From positions 1 to 53,025 of the forward strand of contig JANQRV010000153.1 of NCBI GenBank assembly GCA_028284395.1: DNA of 53,025 bases, in the 5' to 3' direction. The stretch's first letter is position 1; each line of letters starts with the position of its first letter. Below the pieces are notes generated by a model. That model worked only from the letters and a program-made list of their open reading frames with translations, ran no database searches and was not told where the DNA came from. The translations under genes and the position numbers were made by a program. Shown here one piece after another: positions 15,879 to 24,015 of this stretch. Source of the DNA: Saprospiraceae bacterium. GTDB lineage: Bacteria > Bacteroidota > Bacteroidia > Chitinophagales > Saprospiraceae.

Positions 15879-17327
15879 TTACTTACCTAACACCTTTGGC
15901 ATAAAGGTTTTGCCATTTTGCCGATAGATCAACTGACGGACCTCTTGCTTTTCGTCCAAGATGAACTCAAAAGTTGCCGGGAAGGCCTTGTAGTAGAATG
16001 TTTTTCCGGTCTCTGCATACATTGGGAAATGTGATCCGCGTGGCGTGATGGCCCAGAGTTGATCATCGTGAATTTTGATCTGGAGAATTCCTTCTTTTTC
16101 AAATTCATATTTGCCAACGTACCTCTTCATAATACTTCGTCGAAGCGAGATTTCGTTGGGAATTGGTAGATCGTAAAGGGGAAGCTGAATCTGCTGCTCT
16201 AACTCCCCAAACCAGCTTCCACCGCTAGAAGTCAACATGATCACTCCGGTTTTAGGTTGGGCTGTGTAAATGTAAGCACTTGAAAAACCTCTCATACTCC
16301 CATTGTGGCCTAGAAGGGTAAGTGTCGTATCACGGTTGAATCTGGCCGCGATCGACCCAAAACCATAATGGTAGGTCGGGCTGCCCTGTTCCATAGTATA
16401 TTTTGTGAGAATGAGTGGAGAATCCTCTCCTTTAATTCGGTAGTTTTCGTAATCTTTCATTTGCTGAAGCATCAATTTTGTCAGATCGGAAATTGTTGAA
16501 AAGATACCTCCGGCAGCACGCATTAAACCCATTTCCCAGGCCCGAGTCGGCTTTTTGCGATTGCTAGGCTGATACGGCGTAGCTAGGTTTTTTTTCTGTA
16601 TTGCGGTAAGCTCGGTAGTAGTATTAGAGAGGCCATATTTTTGGGCAATGTGCAGTTGCAACAATTCTTCATAGGTTTTGCCGGCAGCCTTTTGGATGAC
16701 ATAACAAAGGAGTGTATAGCCCAGATTAGAATAAGTTGCTCTACCGCGGGTTTCAGGATTGATGGTGGCCTCCTCCAATTCTTTAAGGAGTGTTGATTCA
16801 TTGTATCCCCCGGTCATTGCCCGATCTTTTTTGGTCATCTGGACATATTTAGCGTCTCGCGGGAGCCCGGAGGCATGGTGCAGTAATTCCCGGATGCTTA
16901 TCACGCTTAATTTTTTTCGGACAGCAGCAGATATTTTTTCTGGTAAGAAATCTACGACTTTGTCATCAAGACCCAGCGTACCATCCGCAATCAGATTGTT
17001 ACAAATGATCCCAGTGAATGATTTGCTGAGGGAGCCGATTTGGAAAATCGTATTTTCGTCGACTGGAAGATCACTTTCTAGGGATAGATTTCCGGATTGT
17101 GCAAATGCAATAAGCTTACCCTCCTTGATGAGACTCATAGCTAAAGAGGGGACCCGTACTCGTTCGACGTAGCTGTCAATGGTCTTTTGTATCCAGTCAA
17201 ATTCCATGCTGGTTGCACCATTATCCTGGATAGCTAGAGATGATTGCGCTTCAATTGGCGACATAAAAGGGCTGGTTCCTATCGTGTACATAATCACGAT
17301 TAGTGATCTGAAAACATTCCCGATCAT
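15879..17327 (-). CDS. Exported serine hydrolase, beta-lactamase / class C-like family
   Basis: A 482-residue protein of the PF00144 family (class C beta-lactamases, DD-peptidases, esterases). The N-terminus (MIGNVFRSLIVIMYTIGT) is a likely signal peptide. The active-site serine lies in GSLSKSF (S99, K102), the second motif is YSN (199-201), and LGHNGSMRG is the likely third-motif (KTG-like) region. A C-terminal beta domain (about 385-482, KYEFEKEGILQIKIHDDQLW...) is typical of Bacteroidota members. The substrate may be a peptide, ester or beta-lactam; resistance cannot be claimed. Thirty-two bases downstream of the permease gene on the same strand, so possibly the last gene of that operon. 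Confidence 0.85.
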   Translation of the reverse strand: MIGNVFRSLIVIMYTIGTSPFMSPIEAQSSLAIQDNGATSMEFDWIQKTIDSYVERVRVPSLAMSLIKEGKLIAFAQSGNLSLESDLPVDENTIFQIGSLSKSFTGIICNNLIADGTLGLDDKVVDFLPEKISAAVRKKLSVISIRELLHHASGLPRDAKYVQMTKKDRAMTGGYNESTLLKELEEATINPETRGRATYSNLGYTLLCYVIQKAAGKTYEELLQLHIAQKYGLSNTTTELTAIQKKNLATPYQPSNRKKPTRAWEMGLMRAAGGIFSTISDLTKLMLQQMKDYENYRIKGEDSPLILTKYTMEQGSPTYHYGFGSIAARFNRDTTLTLLGHNGSMRGFSSAYIYTAQPKTGVIMLTSSGGSWFGELEQQIQLPLYDLPIPNEISLRRSIMKRYVGKYEFEKEGILQIKIHDDQLWAITPRGSHFPMYAETGKTFYYKAFPATFEFILDEKQEVRQLIYRQNGKTFMPKVLGK

Positions 17328-17359
17328 AATTCAAGATGGTTTTATGTAGAATCAGATGG

Positions 17360-19930
17360 TTATTCCTCTTGTAAGGACTCCTGGGGGTTTGCAATTGCTG
17401 ATCTAAAAGCCTGAGCAGCCACTGTAGTCATTGCAATACACAATATCAGGAGGCCAGCTAAGAGAAAAAACCACAAATTAAGTTCTGGCCGGTATTCAAA
17501 TTGTTGCAACCAATTGTTGACCAACCAATAAGCAATGGGTGTTCCCACTACGATGGAAATTCCCACCAACTGTAAGAATTCTTTGCTTAACAAAAACATG
17601 ATATTCGACACGGAGGCACCCAAGACTTTGCGAATGCCAAACTCTTTTTTTCTTCGGTCGGCGGTAAAAGTGGACAGCCCGAACAACCCCAAGCAGGAAA
17701 TGAAGATGGCAAGGCCGGCAAAGAGTTTCGACAGATTCGCCACTCGCCTTTCAGCAGCATATAATGCGGCGTAATCCTGGTCGACGTATCTGTATTCGAA
17801 GGGAAAACCGGGATTGACTTTGCCATAAAGCGCCTTGATTTTTGTGAGAGCAGATTGCTCGCTATTAGCTTTCAGGCGGATGTAAATCTTTCTAGCTTGT
17901 TCCGGAACAATCAGGAAAAAGGAAGGTGCGATCCCCGTATGCATCGATTCAAAATGGAAGTCGCGCACGACGCCTACGATTTCTGCATCCAGTTGCCCCC
18001 ATAAGTTCATCTGTTGACCAATGGGGTCATCGAATCCCATGATTTGGGCAGCTTTTTCATTAATGATAATCTTTCCTGCTTCATCACCGAATTGATCGGA
18101 AAAGCTCCGTCCTTTGATCAGTTCCAGACCAAGCGTTTCTATGTAATCGAAGTCGACAAAAAAAGAATGGAATAGAATCACGTCATCCGGATTATGACCG
18201 GGCCAAGCTACTTCAATCGTTCCGGAGCCATTGTTGATGAAGTTTTGCCCCCGGGAGATGGCGCTGATTTCCGGAAGGTTTTTGATCTCTTCTTCAAAGC
18301 TATTGTATTGCTTTTTTAGAGCCCCTTCCATATCGAAGTAAATCAATTGATCTTTTTGATAGCCAAGACTCTTGGATTGGATAAATTGCACTTGTTGGTA
18401 TACCGTTAGAACACCCACAACTAGTATCATCGCGATGCTGAATTGAAGCACTACCAAGCCTCTTCGGGTCATAAACTCAGCGACTGAGGTTTTGAGTTGC
18501 CCCTTCAAAACCTGGGCCGGCCTGAATGCAGATAAATAAAGAGCCGGATAACTTCCTGCAAGCAGTCCGGTAAGTATCGTTATACAAAAGAGGATACCGA
18601 TGAGGTAAGGTGTGAAACGAAGTTGAATGTCTTTTTCAGTCAATGAATTGAAGGAAGGTAACGCATAGTGAACGATGACCAAAGCGCTTAACATGGCAAA
18701 ACTTGCCAAAAAAACCGACTCACTTAAATACTGTTGGACGAGTATCCCCCGTGTAGCGCCGACCGTCTTTTTTATGCCAATAGCTTTGGCCTGATTGGTA
18801 GCTCGAGCAGTCGATAGATTCATAAAATTGATGCAGGCAATCAATAGAATGAAAAGACCTATCAAAGAAAATAAACGCACATACTCAATTCTCCCACCGA
18901 CAATTTTGCCATTTTCTGTTCTGCTGTATAAGTACCGGTCGGGAAACGGAAGAAGAGAAAAGGTGATCTTTTGTTTGTTGATATCTCTTTCGTAGTATTC
19001 GTTCAGTTTTTGGGCAACCACATCTGGGTTTGCATCTTCTTGCAAAACAACTAAGGTGGTTGGTCCATGATTCGTCCAACTCAATACCCAACGATTGGCT
19101 GGATCTTGTTTGAATTTTTCGAAAGATAACAGTAAATCAAACTGCAGGGTTGATGAGTTTGGAATATCTTCAAAGACCCCTGAAACGCTGAACAATTCCT
19201 TTTGGTTTATTTTTACCGATTGGCCAATTGCTTCGTCCGCACTGCCAAATAAGTCAATGGCAAGACTTTGCGACAGTACGATTTGGTCTGGGGCCGACAA
19301 CACTTGCTCTGGGGCGCCGACTGCTAGTTTGAAACTCAAAGCTTCAAAGAAATTTGAACCGACATAGTATCCGGTAGTCCGAAGATCTTGTGCCGCTTGT
19401 GATATTGTAAATTCAGCCCATGAAATGATCGGTGTCGCCATTTCGACCTCAGGTAGTTTAGCTTCCATGGCATCTGCCAAGGGGCCTTGGGTATGAGCAG
19501 ATAATTCGGTTCGGTCCGGGTATTCCCAAATTTCCATCACATGGTAGAGCCGATCTCCTTTGGCGTGGAACCGATCCACATTTAGCTCATCCAGCACCCA
19601 AAGGAAAATCAGAAGTACACAAGCCAGACCGATTGATAAACTGACAACATTGATCCAAAATGAGGTTTTATGTCGATTGAAACTTCGGATAATATTCATA
19701 AGATTTTGCTGTATGACAGGCGTGTGGTTAAAAGGATTATAAAAGATGTTACTCCTAATGATACCTGGCCGTAACAGAGAACAGACGTCTACAAAAAATA
19801 ACCAGTTGGCCCAGGCCTTGCTGTGGTTTGCCAGACGTTCTTTATGCCTTTCATTCAAGTCTCCTTCAATATCTTCCAAGAAATCAGGATGGCAGAACCA
19901 GCGAAAAAAGTTTTGTAAATACTTTTTCAT
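17360..19930 (-). CDS. MacB/FtsX-type ABC transporter permease with cytoplasmic prefix
   Basis: An 856-residue permease with the duplicated MacB architecture: a short N-terminal cytoplasmic prefix (HPDFLEDIEGDLNERHKERLA), a first membrane segment at about 90-115 followed by a periplasmic MacB core, three membrane segments, a second membrane-core unit and three final segments (LLSKEFLQLVGISIVVG...). Conserved FtsX loops appear as NQAKAIGIKKTVGATRG and DRRKKEFGIRKVLGAS. Proteins of this type export or mechanically transmit rather than import, usually with a separate ATPase, and none is encoded nearby. The ATG at 19930 is one base past the PadR stop; a longer frame with a TTG start would overlap PadR. 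The tight coupling implies PadR controls its expression. Confidence 0.9.
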   Translation of the reverse strand: MKKYLQNFFRWFCHPDFLEDIEGDLNERHKERLANHSKAWANWLFFVDVCSLLRPGIIRSNIFYNPFNHTPVIQQNLMNIIRSFNRHKTSFWINVVSLSIGLACVLLIFLWVLDELNVDRFHAKGDRLYHVMEIWEYPDRTELSAHTQGPLADAMEAKLPEVEMATPIISWAEFTISQAAQDLRTTGYYVGSNFFEALSFKLAVGAPEQVLSAPDQIVLSQSLAIDLFGSADEAIGQSVKINQKELFSVSGVFEDIPNSSTLQFDLLLSFEKFKQDPANRWVLSWTNHGPTTLVVLQEDANPDVVAQKLNEYYERDINKQKITFSLLPFPDRYLYSRTENGKIVGGRIEYVRLFSLIGLFILLIACINFMNLSTARATNQAKAIGIKKTVGATRGILVQQYLSESVFLASFAMLSALVIVHYALPSFNSLTEKDIQLRFTPYLIGILFCITILTGLLAGSYPALYLSAFRPAQVLKGQLKTSVAEFMTRRGLVVLQFSIAMILVVGVLTVYQQVQFIQSKSLGYQKDQLIYFDMEGALKKQYNSFEEEIKNLPEISAISRGQNFINNGSGTIEVAWPGHNPDDVILFHSFFVDFDYIETLGLELIKGRSFSDQFGDEAGKIIINEKAAQIMGFDDPIGQQMNLWGQLDAEIVGVVRDFHFESMHTGIAPSFFLIVPEQARKIYIRLKANSEQSALTKIKALYGKVNPGFPFEYRYVDQDYAALYAAERRVANLSKLFAGLAIFISCLGLFGLSTFTADRRKKEFGIRKVLGASVSNIMFLLSKEFLQLVGISIVVGTPIAYWLVNNWLQQFEYRPELNLWFFLLAGLLILCIAMTTVAAQAFRSAIANPQESLQEE

Positions 19931-19931
19931 A

Positions 19932-20261
19932 TCACTTGCCCAAGGCAATTTTAGGAATGGCGTTCCAGAGACTTAGTCTTTGGTTTTTGGTTTCTTCTAA
20001 TATTTTTTGACCGTACTTTGTCAAAGTGAAAAATCGCTTTCTTTTGCCACCGCGTTCTTTTGTTGCTTCACCAAACTCCGATGCGAGATAACCCTTCTTT
20101 TCAAGGCGCCTGAGTACGGTCTGAAGCGAGCCTATACTGACATTTCTGTTCAGCCGGGATTCCATTTCTTTGATGATGGCATTGCCGTAGGCATTATCGT
20201 GAAGAATCGCCACCGTCAACATGACAATCTCTTCGAATTCTCCGAGGTGATGTTTACCCAT
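19932..20261 (-). CDS. PadR family transcriptional regulator
   Basis: A 109-residue winged-helix repressor. MGKHHLGEFEEIVMLTVAIL begins the typical PadR helix, followed by YGNAIIKEMESR, the recognition region SIGSLQTVLRRLEKKGYL and the wing KRKRFFTLTKYGQKIL. It is the shorter (subfamily 2) type without the long C-terminal dimerisation arm. Its stop lies one base from the permease ATG, a common Bacteroidota pair in which PadR represses its own operon until a ligand or membrane stress relieves it. The ligand is unknown. Confidence 0.92.
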   Translation of the reverse strand: MGKHHLGEFEEIVMLTVAILHDNAYGNAIIKEMESRLNRNVSIGSLQTVLRRLEKKGYLASEFGEATKERGGKRKRFFTLTKYGQKILEETKNQRLSLWNAIPKIALGK

Positions 20262-20277
20262 GATTTATTATTTACCT

Positions 20278-20308
20278 TAAATGTAGTTAATATAATAATG
20301 CAAAGCAA
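20278..20308 (-). promoter_or_regulatory. Candidate promoter of the PadR-permease operon
   Basis: On the minus strand TTG (20308-20306) is followed after exactly 20 bases by TACATTTA (20285-20278), one mismatch from the Bacteroidota -7 consensus TAnnTTTG. The box ends 16 bases before the PadR ATG, so the transcript would have almost no leader. A PadR operator would be expected to overlap this site; no perfect palindrome is seen there. Confidence 0.5.
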
Positions 20309-20437
20309 GTTCATCCCAAAAGAAAATGTTTTTTTCATCACATTGAAGTTTTACTGGTCCATCGAACAGACCTTCTCACAGGTATTGATTTTTTTACCTT
20401 AAAAGGTGATGACCTGCATGCGTACTCTGCTGAACGG

Positions 20438-21523
20438 TCATTGTTGCTCTAAGAATGTTTCCAAAAGATAACTGTATTGGTAGGATTTCTGTACTATGAT
20501 TTTGCGGAAATTATCTTTGATTGCTTCGTCGATGTTTTCGGGATTCAAATGACTGAGATAATTTCTTAATTGATTTCTCGACATTTTCGCTACTTGTTCG
20601 GATAGAAGAATTGCAGCATTTGGGTGAGACTTGGGAATTTTGCTAATCAGCAATGTACGGGAGTTGATATCGATGGAAGAGAAAAAGCGGAAGAACTCCT
20701 GGACGAAATTGATGTTTTGCCAGCTGTCATCCGGCATTTTCTTTAAGATGTAAGTTCTGGTCAGCGGCTTCGCCGATTGAAAGATTTTACTTATTTGGTT
20801 CAGATTCTTTTGAAAACCATCATTGTCGAGGCGTTTTAAGGCATGTAATTGGTAATCCGAATAATCCGAAAAGAGAAAAGACGAGGCCAGTTCTCCAGAG
20901 TAAATACTGTCTAAATGCGTGGCTATTTTCTCCTTGACAACACCATGGACCAAATGCCAAATGGTGTAGCAAGAGAACAATGCCCCTTCAATGACGGATT
21001 CTTTGATTTCCTTTTTTGTTGCACCACTGACCGCATCCACTTCTACACCATCGTAAGTGATTTGCTTTTCGGCTGTAGCTTGATCGTCGTAAAGGTCTGA
21101 CATTTTTTTTCGGTCCAGAATTGAATGAGGGTTTGATAACAATTGATGTAGCTTTTTGTAATCCGCTTCTTCAAAAGGTTCATGATCGTATTTAGTCAAT
21201 AACTCCGTTTCTATGGCTTGATAACCGGCATAGGAACCCAAGAGATTCCAATAGATCTGTATGTACATCGGCTTACAAAGACCATCGATGCATACGGGTG
21301 TTTGGATATCGGAGAAGAACAGAAGTGGTTGTCCATGTGCGTCGGATAGAAGGTCGACTTCATGTCGGATGGTCGTATCTAGGTTGGGAAAGTCAAATAC
21401 GGTTTTGCTCGTTGCAACTTCTTCCAATTCGTTCCCTAAATTGAAGAACAGGGGAGCTTCGGTTACTCGCTGTGTATGGTGACCTATTATCAATAATGCT
21501 ATAAAGACTAAAGTTTTATCCAT
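20438..21523 (-). CDS. Exported protein of unknown function with a flavinylation-like motif
   Basis: A 361-residue protein with an N-terminal export signal (MDKTLVFIALLIIGHH). The middle contains DAVSGAT (163-169), matching the Dxx[S/T]GAT motif in which ApbE-type flavin transferases link FMN to the threonine in FMN-binding domains. Around it, however, only part of a normal FMN-binding domain can be seen. The last 160 residues are helical with a HEAT-like feel (several F/L-rich helices, for example LISKIPKSHPNAAILLSEQV). Two cysteines close together (PVCIDGLCKPMYIQIYW) lie before the motif. It may be a redox-active periplasmic protein, but this is inferred from a seven-residue motif only. The 81-base gap to the membrane protein gene downstream is on the same side of transcription. 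Confidence 0.6.
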   Translation of the reverse strand: MDKTLVFIALLIIGHHTQRVTEAPLFFNLGNELEEVATSKTVFDFPNLDTTIRHEVDLLSDAHGQPLLFFSDIQTPVCIDGLCKPMYIQIYWNLLGSYAGYQAIETELLTKYDHEPFEEADYKKLHQLLSNPHSILDRKKMSDLYDDQATAEKQITYDGVEVDAVSGATKKEIKESVIEGALFSCYTIWHLVHGVVKEKIATHLDSIYSGELASSFLFSDYSDYQLHALKRLDNDGFQKNLNQISKIFQSAKPLTRTYILKKMPDDSWQNINFVQEFFRFFSSIDINSRTLLISKIPKSHPNAAILLSEQVAKMSRNQLRNYLSHLNPENIDEAIKDNFRKIIVQKSYQYSYLLETFLEQQ

Positions 21524-21604
21524 TGCTGTTTTTCGATGAGATTTGGGTATTCTTCCAAGTTATTAAAAGGATGGGAAAAAAGCTGATTTAGCAAAAAAAA
21601 CACT

Positions 21605-22372
21605 TCATAATTTGAAGAGTGGTCGACCCTGTAACGCAATTAGGAGTACCCAGATCGCCAACAGACCGTACAAAACCGCAACTATTAAGGTGGCTTTTGT
21701 ACTTTTTAACAAATAGTAGGAGAGTAAAGGAATTACTTGCAAAGCATGCATGCCTATGAAGTGGGCGATCCGTGGATCACCATATTGAGTACTCCAGTTG
21801 AGTAGCCAGATACCTGGGCCCCCGTCTGGGCCTCCGATCGTATGTGTCATTCGGGAACCCATTACAAAACCTTCAAAAGAGAAAATTACAAACAGTACGA
21901 TACCCGATCTAATACCCCAAAGGTAATGGGGGGATAGTCCTGGTAGTTCACGCACAAAAAACAACCACCCGATATAGGCCGTGCATAGCGTTGCGATAGT
22001 AGCCGCCAGGGCCATCATAGAAAACATGAACTGGTAGAAAGGAGTGGAGACATTAAAGTGAGAAAGTTGGCCTCTACCGGCCTGGATCGAGATGTAGAGA
22101 ATCTCAAAGCCGAGGGTAATTACAATGACCCAAGTGAATAACTGGATTTCCTTTGGCGCATTGAGGTAATAGCCGATCCAAGCCATTGTCCATGAAAAGA
22201 TGCCAGTCGAAACGGAAAACTTGAATGGCTTGAACCAGGCATTGGCATTCATGACTTCAAGATCTGAATATCTGGTTAGTATTAGGAAAATTAAAGCCAT
22301 GATGAAGCAGACAGCTCCAAAAATGAAAAGGGTTTCATTGCGGTGTTTTAAAGTTTCCAGGAAGTGCTGCAT
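21605..22372 (-). CDS. Polytopic membrane protein of unknown function
   Basis: A 255-residue integral membrane protein with about seven hydrophobic segments, starting LFIFGAVCFIMALIFLIL and ending LIVAVLYGLLAIWVLLIAL. Conserved-looking polar loops include NANAWFKPFKFSVSTG near the first external loop and MGSRMTHTIGGPDGGPG, with a late FIGMHALQVIPL; several histidines in membrane-facing positions (MTHTIGG, AHFIGMH) could bind haem or metal. I do not recognise the family by name. It lies upstream of the flavinylation-like exported protein on the same strand, and a redox partnership between them is speculation. Confidence 0.7.
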   Translation of the reverse strand: MQHFLETLKHRNETLFIFGAVCFIMALIFLILTRYSDLEVMNANAWFKPFKFSVSTGIFSWTMAWIGYYLNAPKEIQLFTWVIVITLGFEILYISIQAGRGQLSHFNVSTPFYQFMFSMMALAATIATLCTAYIGWLFFVRELPGLSPHYLWGIRSGIVLFVIFSFEGFVMGSRMTHTIGGPDGGPGIWLLNWSTQYGDPRIAHFIGMHALQVIPLLSYYLLKSTKATLIVAVLYGLLAIWVLLIALQGRPLFKL

Positions 22373-22499
22373 ATTTCGGGTATTTAAATCAGAATTGTGA
22401 ATTTTTCAATGGTTGTGTTCCTGTAAAGAACATGGCTTTTTAGTTTGAATGGAAGCGAAATTGATTGAACTGCTATTTTGAGGTTTGAAAGGTCATTAA

Positions 22500-22542
22500 A
22501 TCCAGGTGAGTGGGAATCTAGATCCGATTGGTTATCCTGGAT
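22500..22542. promoter_or_regulatory. 7-bp inverted repeat in the divergent gap before the LytTR gene
   Basis: ATCCAGG (22500-22506) and CCTGGAT (22536-22542) are separated by 29 bases inside the 284-base divergent region 22373-22656. It may be two half-sites of a regulator or a weak hairpin. Nothing else in this gap is convincing; a 68-codon frame there (22384-22590) looks non-coding. Confidence 0.3.
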
Positions 22543-22656
22543 CAAGGAGGTCAAAGTTTGATGCGCCGGAAGTTTGTTAAGGAGATTCAAATGACCTGAT
22601 AAATCAGTATTGTTGTAACTCCAATCCCTATTTTTACCAAAAATCCATTCAAGCCT

Positions 22657-23427
22657 ATGAAAAAAGTACTGGTTACCGTGGTACTGATTTTAGTACTAAA
22701 CCTAGCTTTAGGTTATATCTTCCAATTAGCCAACGAGGTAACTTGCTTGACAGAATTGAGTTTTCTGGGACTGGGAGGACTGTTTTTTTGGTTGCTTTCT
22801 TATCGCCCCATCAAAAAAATGGCCATTGACTTAATGGAAAAGAAGGGGTTGAATAGAGGTAGTTTCTTGATTTTTGGAGCTATTGGTTTAGTGGTTACCG
22901 CCTTAAATCTGTTTTTTTGCCAGTTTTTTGTCATTACCTCTTTTGCAGTAATTTATGGTTGCATCCCTCCTTCTTCGGAAACAATCACCGCGACATTGAC
23001 AAACAACATAACGGGAAACCTGCTCTGTTATGCCGCGTTGATCGGGTTGGTTTTGAAGGAATATTCGTCGACCCAACAGCAGGTACCTCACCCTATTCTG
23101 AGCAGTCCTGAACGCAAATTCATCCAGCTATCGCATCGTGGATCTATGGTGCGAATCCATTTAAAGGAAATCTGTTATGTGCAGGTTGCCAATAATTGTA
23201 TTACCATCCATACTGCTCAAAGGGCTTATGTAAAATACCAAAGCCTGACTTCATTTCAAAGGGAGCTACCTGGTCACCAGTTTAAGAGGGTGCACCGTTC
23301 CACTTTAGTAAATCTGGATTTCATTCAGAGGATTGAAACGAACCAAAGTGGCGATGGTGATATTGTTTTGCGTGACGGCACCCGTGTACGATTTAGTCGC
23401 AATTATAAAAAGGACTTCCAGGTCTGA
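22657..23427 (+). CDS. Membrane-anchored LytTR transcriptional regulator
   Basis: A 256-residue one-component regulator. Residues 1-140 contain about four membrane segments (MKKVLVTVVLILVLNLALGYIF, FLGLGGLFFWLLSY, SFLIFGAIGLVVTALNLFF, LLCYAALIGLVL). Residues 150-256 are a LytTR DNA-binding domain: IHLKEICYVQVANNCITIHT, the KRVHRSTLVNLDFIQRIE core and RFSRNYKKDF. No receiver domain is present, so the signal is probably sensed in the membrane. LytTR proteins bind direct repeats; two perfect 13-bp tandem repeats occur 49 bases downstream of its stop, in front of the molybdenum hydroxylase genes, which makes these genes the likely target. Confidence 0.88.
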   Translation: MKKVLVTVVLILVLNLALGYIFQLANEVTCLTELSFLGLGGLFFWLLSYRPIKKMAIDLMEKKGLNRGSFLIFGAIGLVVTALNLFFCQFFVITSFAVIYGCIPPSSETITATLTNNITGNLLCYAALIGLVLKEYSSTQQQVPHPILSSPERKFIQLSHRGSMVRIHLKEICYVQVANNCITIHTAQRAYVKYQSLTSFQRELPGHQFKRVHRSTLVNLDFIQRIETNQSGDGDIVLRDGTRVRFSRNYKKDFQV

Positions 23428-23475
23428 ATATGCTTCATCCACTTGCCCTCTAATTCCCGCAGCTTATCCTGTTTT

Positions 23476-23501
23476 CCCATTTTGCCCTCCCATTTTGCCC
23501 T
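23476..23501 (+). repeat. Tandem direct repeat, two copies of CCCATTTTGCCCT
   Basis: Two perfect, adjacent 13-base copies (23476-23488 and 23489-23501). The core TTGCCCT also occurs at 23443-23449, exactly 39 bases (three repeat units) before the copy at 23482. They sit 50-75 bases upstream of the iorA-like start, a good position for an activator site. Confidence 0.6.
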
Positions 23502-23550
23502 ACGTTTGTTGCCGACAAATCATTTAATGTAATGCAAAATACTCATCATC

Positions 23551-24015
23551 ATGCCTGAATTTCAATTGACAGTCAATCAAAAAGTGCAACGAATAAATGC
23601 TGCGGATGACCTGCCTTTACTCTGGGTTTTGAGGGACTTGCTTCGGTTGACCGGGACCAAATACGGCTGTGGATTGGGAGTATGCGGAATTTGTACCGTA
23701 CACATCGATGGAAAAGCCAGGCGTTCCTGCCTGATATCGATTAAAGAAGCAGCAAGTGGCCATATCACTACGATCGAAGGATTGTCAAAAAACGGCGATC
23801 ATCCTGTGCAAGAAGCTTGGAAAGAGGCCAAAGTACCACAATGTGGCTATTGCCAACCCGGTCAGATTATGCAAGCGGCTGCACTACTCATCGAGCACCC
23901 CACACCGAAACCAAAATTGGTAGCGTCTACCATGTCTACGGTCCTTTGTCGCTGTGGAACCTATCCTAGAATCAAAAATGCCATTGAATTAGCAAGTAAA
24001 AAAATACGATCATGA
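23551..24015 (+). CDS. iorA: 2Fe-2S subunit of a molybdenum hydroxylase (isoquinoline 1-oxidoreductase alpha-like)
   Basis: A 154-residue electron-transfer subunit carrying two [2Fe-2S] clusters. The plant-ferredoxin-like cluster is bound by C40, C45, C48 and C60 (YGCGLGVCGICT ... RRSC), and the helical domain cluster by C98, C101, C133 and C135 (QCGYCQPGQI ... LCRCGT). It passes electrons from the molybdenum site of the large subunit to an external acceptor, as no FAD subunit is encoded here. This two-subunit layout is that of isoquinoline 1-oxidoreductase / aldehyde oxidoreductase-like enzymes. Its stop overlaps the start of the large subunit by four bases (ATGA). The gene symbol reflects family, not proven substrate. 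Confidence 0.88.
   Translation: MPEFQLTVNQKVQRINAADDLPLLWVLRDLLRLTGTKYGCGLGVCGICTVHIDGKARRSCLISIKEAASGHITTIEGLSKNGDHPVQEAWKEAKVPQCGYCQPGQIMQAAALLIEHPTPKPKLVASTMSTVLCRCGTYPRIKNAIELASKKIRS

Noticed and set aside
20396..20407. ACCTT-AA-AAGGT dyad between the PadR and exported protein genes as a PadR operator
   Set aside because: Too short and nearly 90 bases upstream of the predicted PadR promoter; it may simply be a weak terminator of neither gene.
22384..22590. 68-codon frame on the minus strand in the gap before the LytTR gene
   Set aside because: Low-complexity, no recognisable domain, no good start context, and it overlaps an inverted repeat in a region that should hold divergent promoters.
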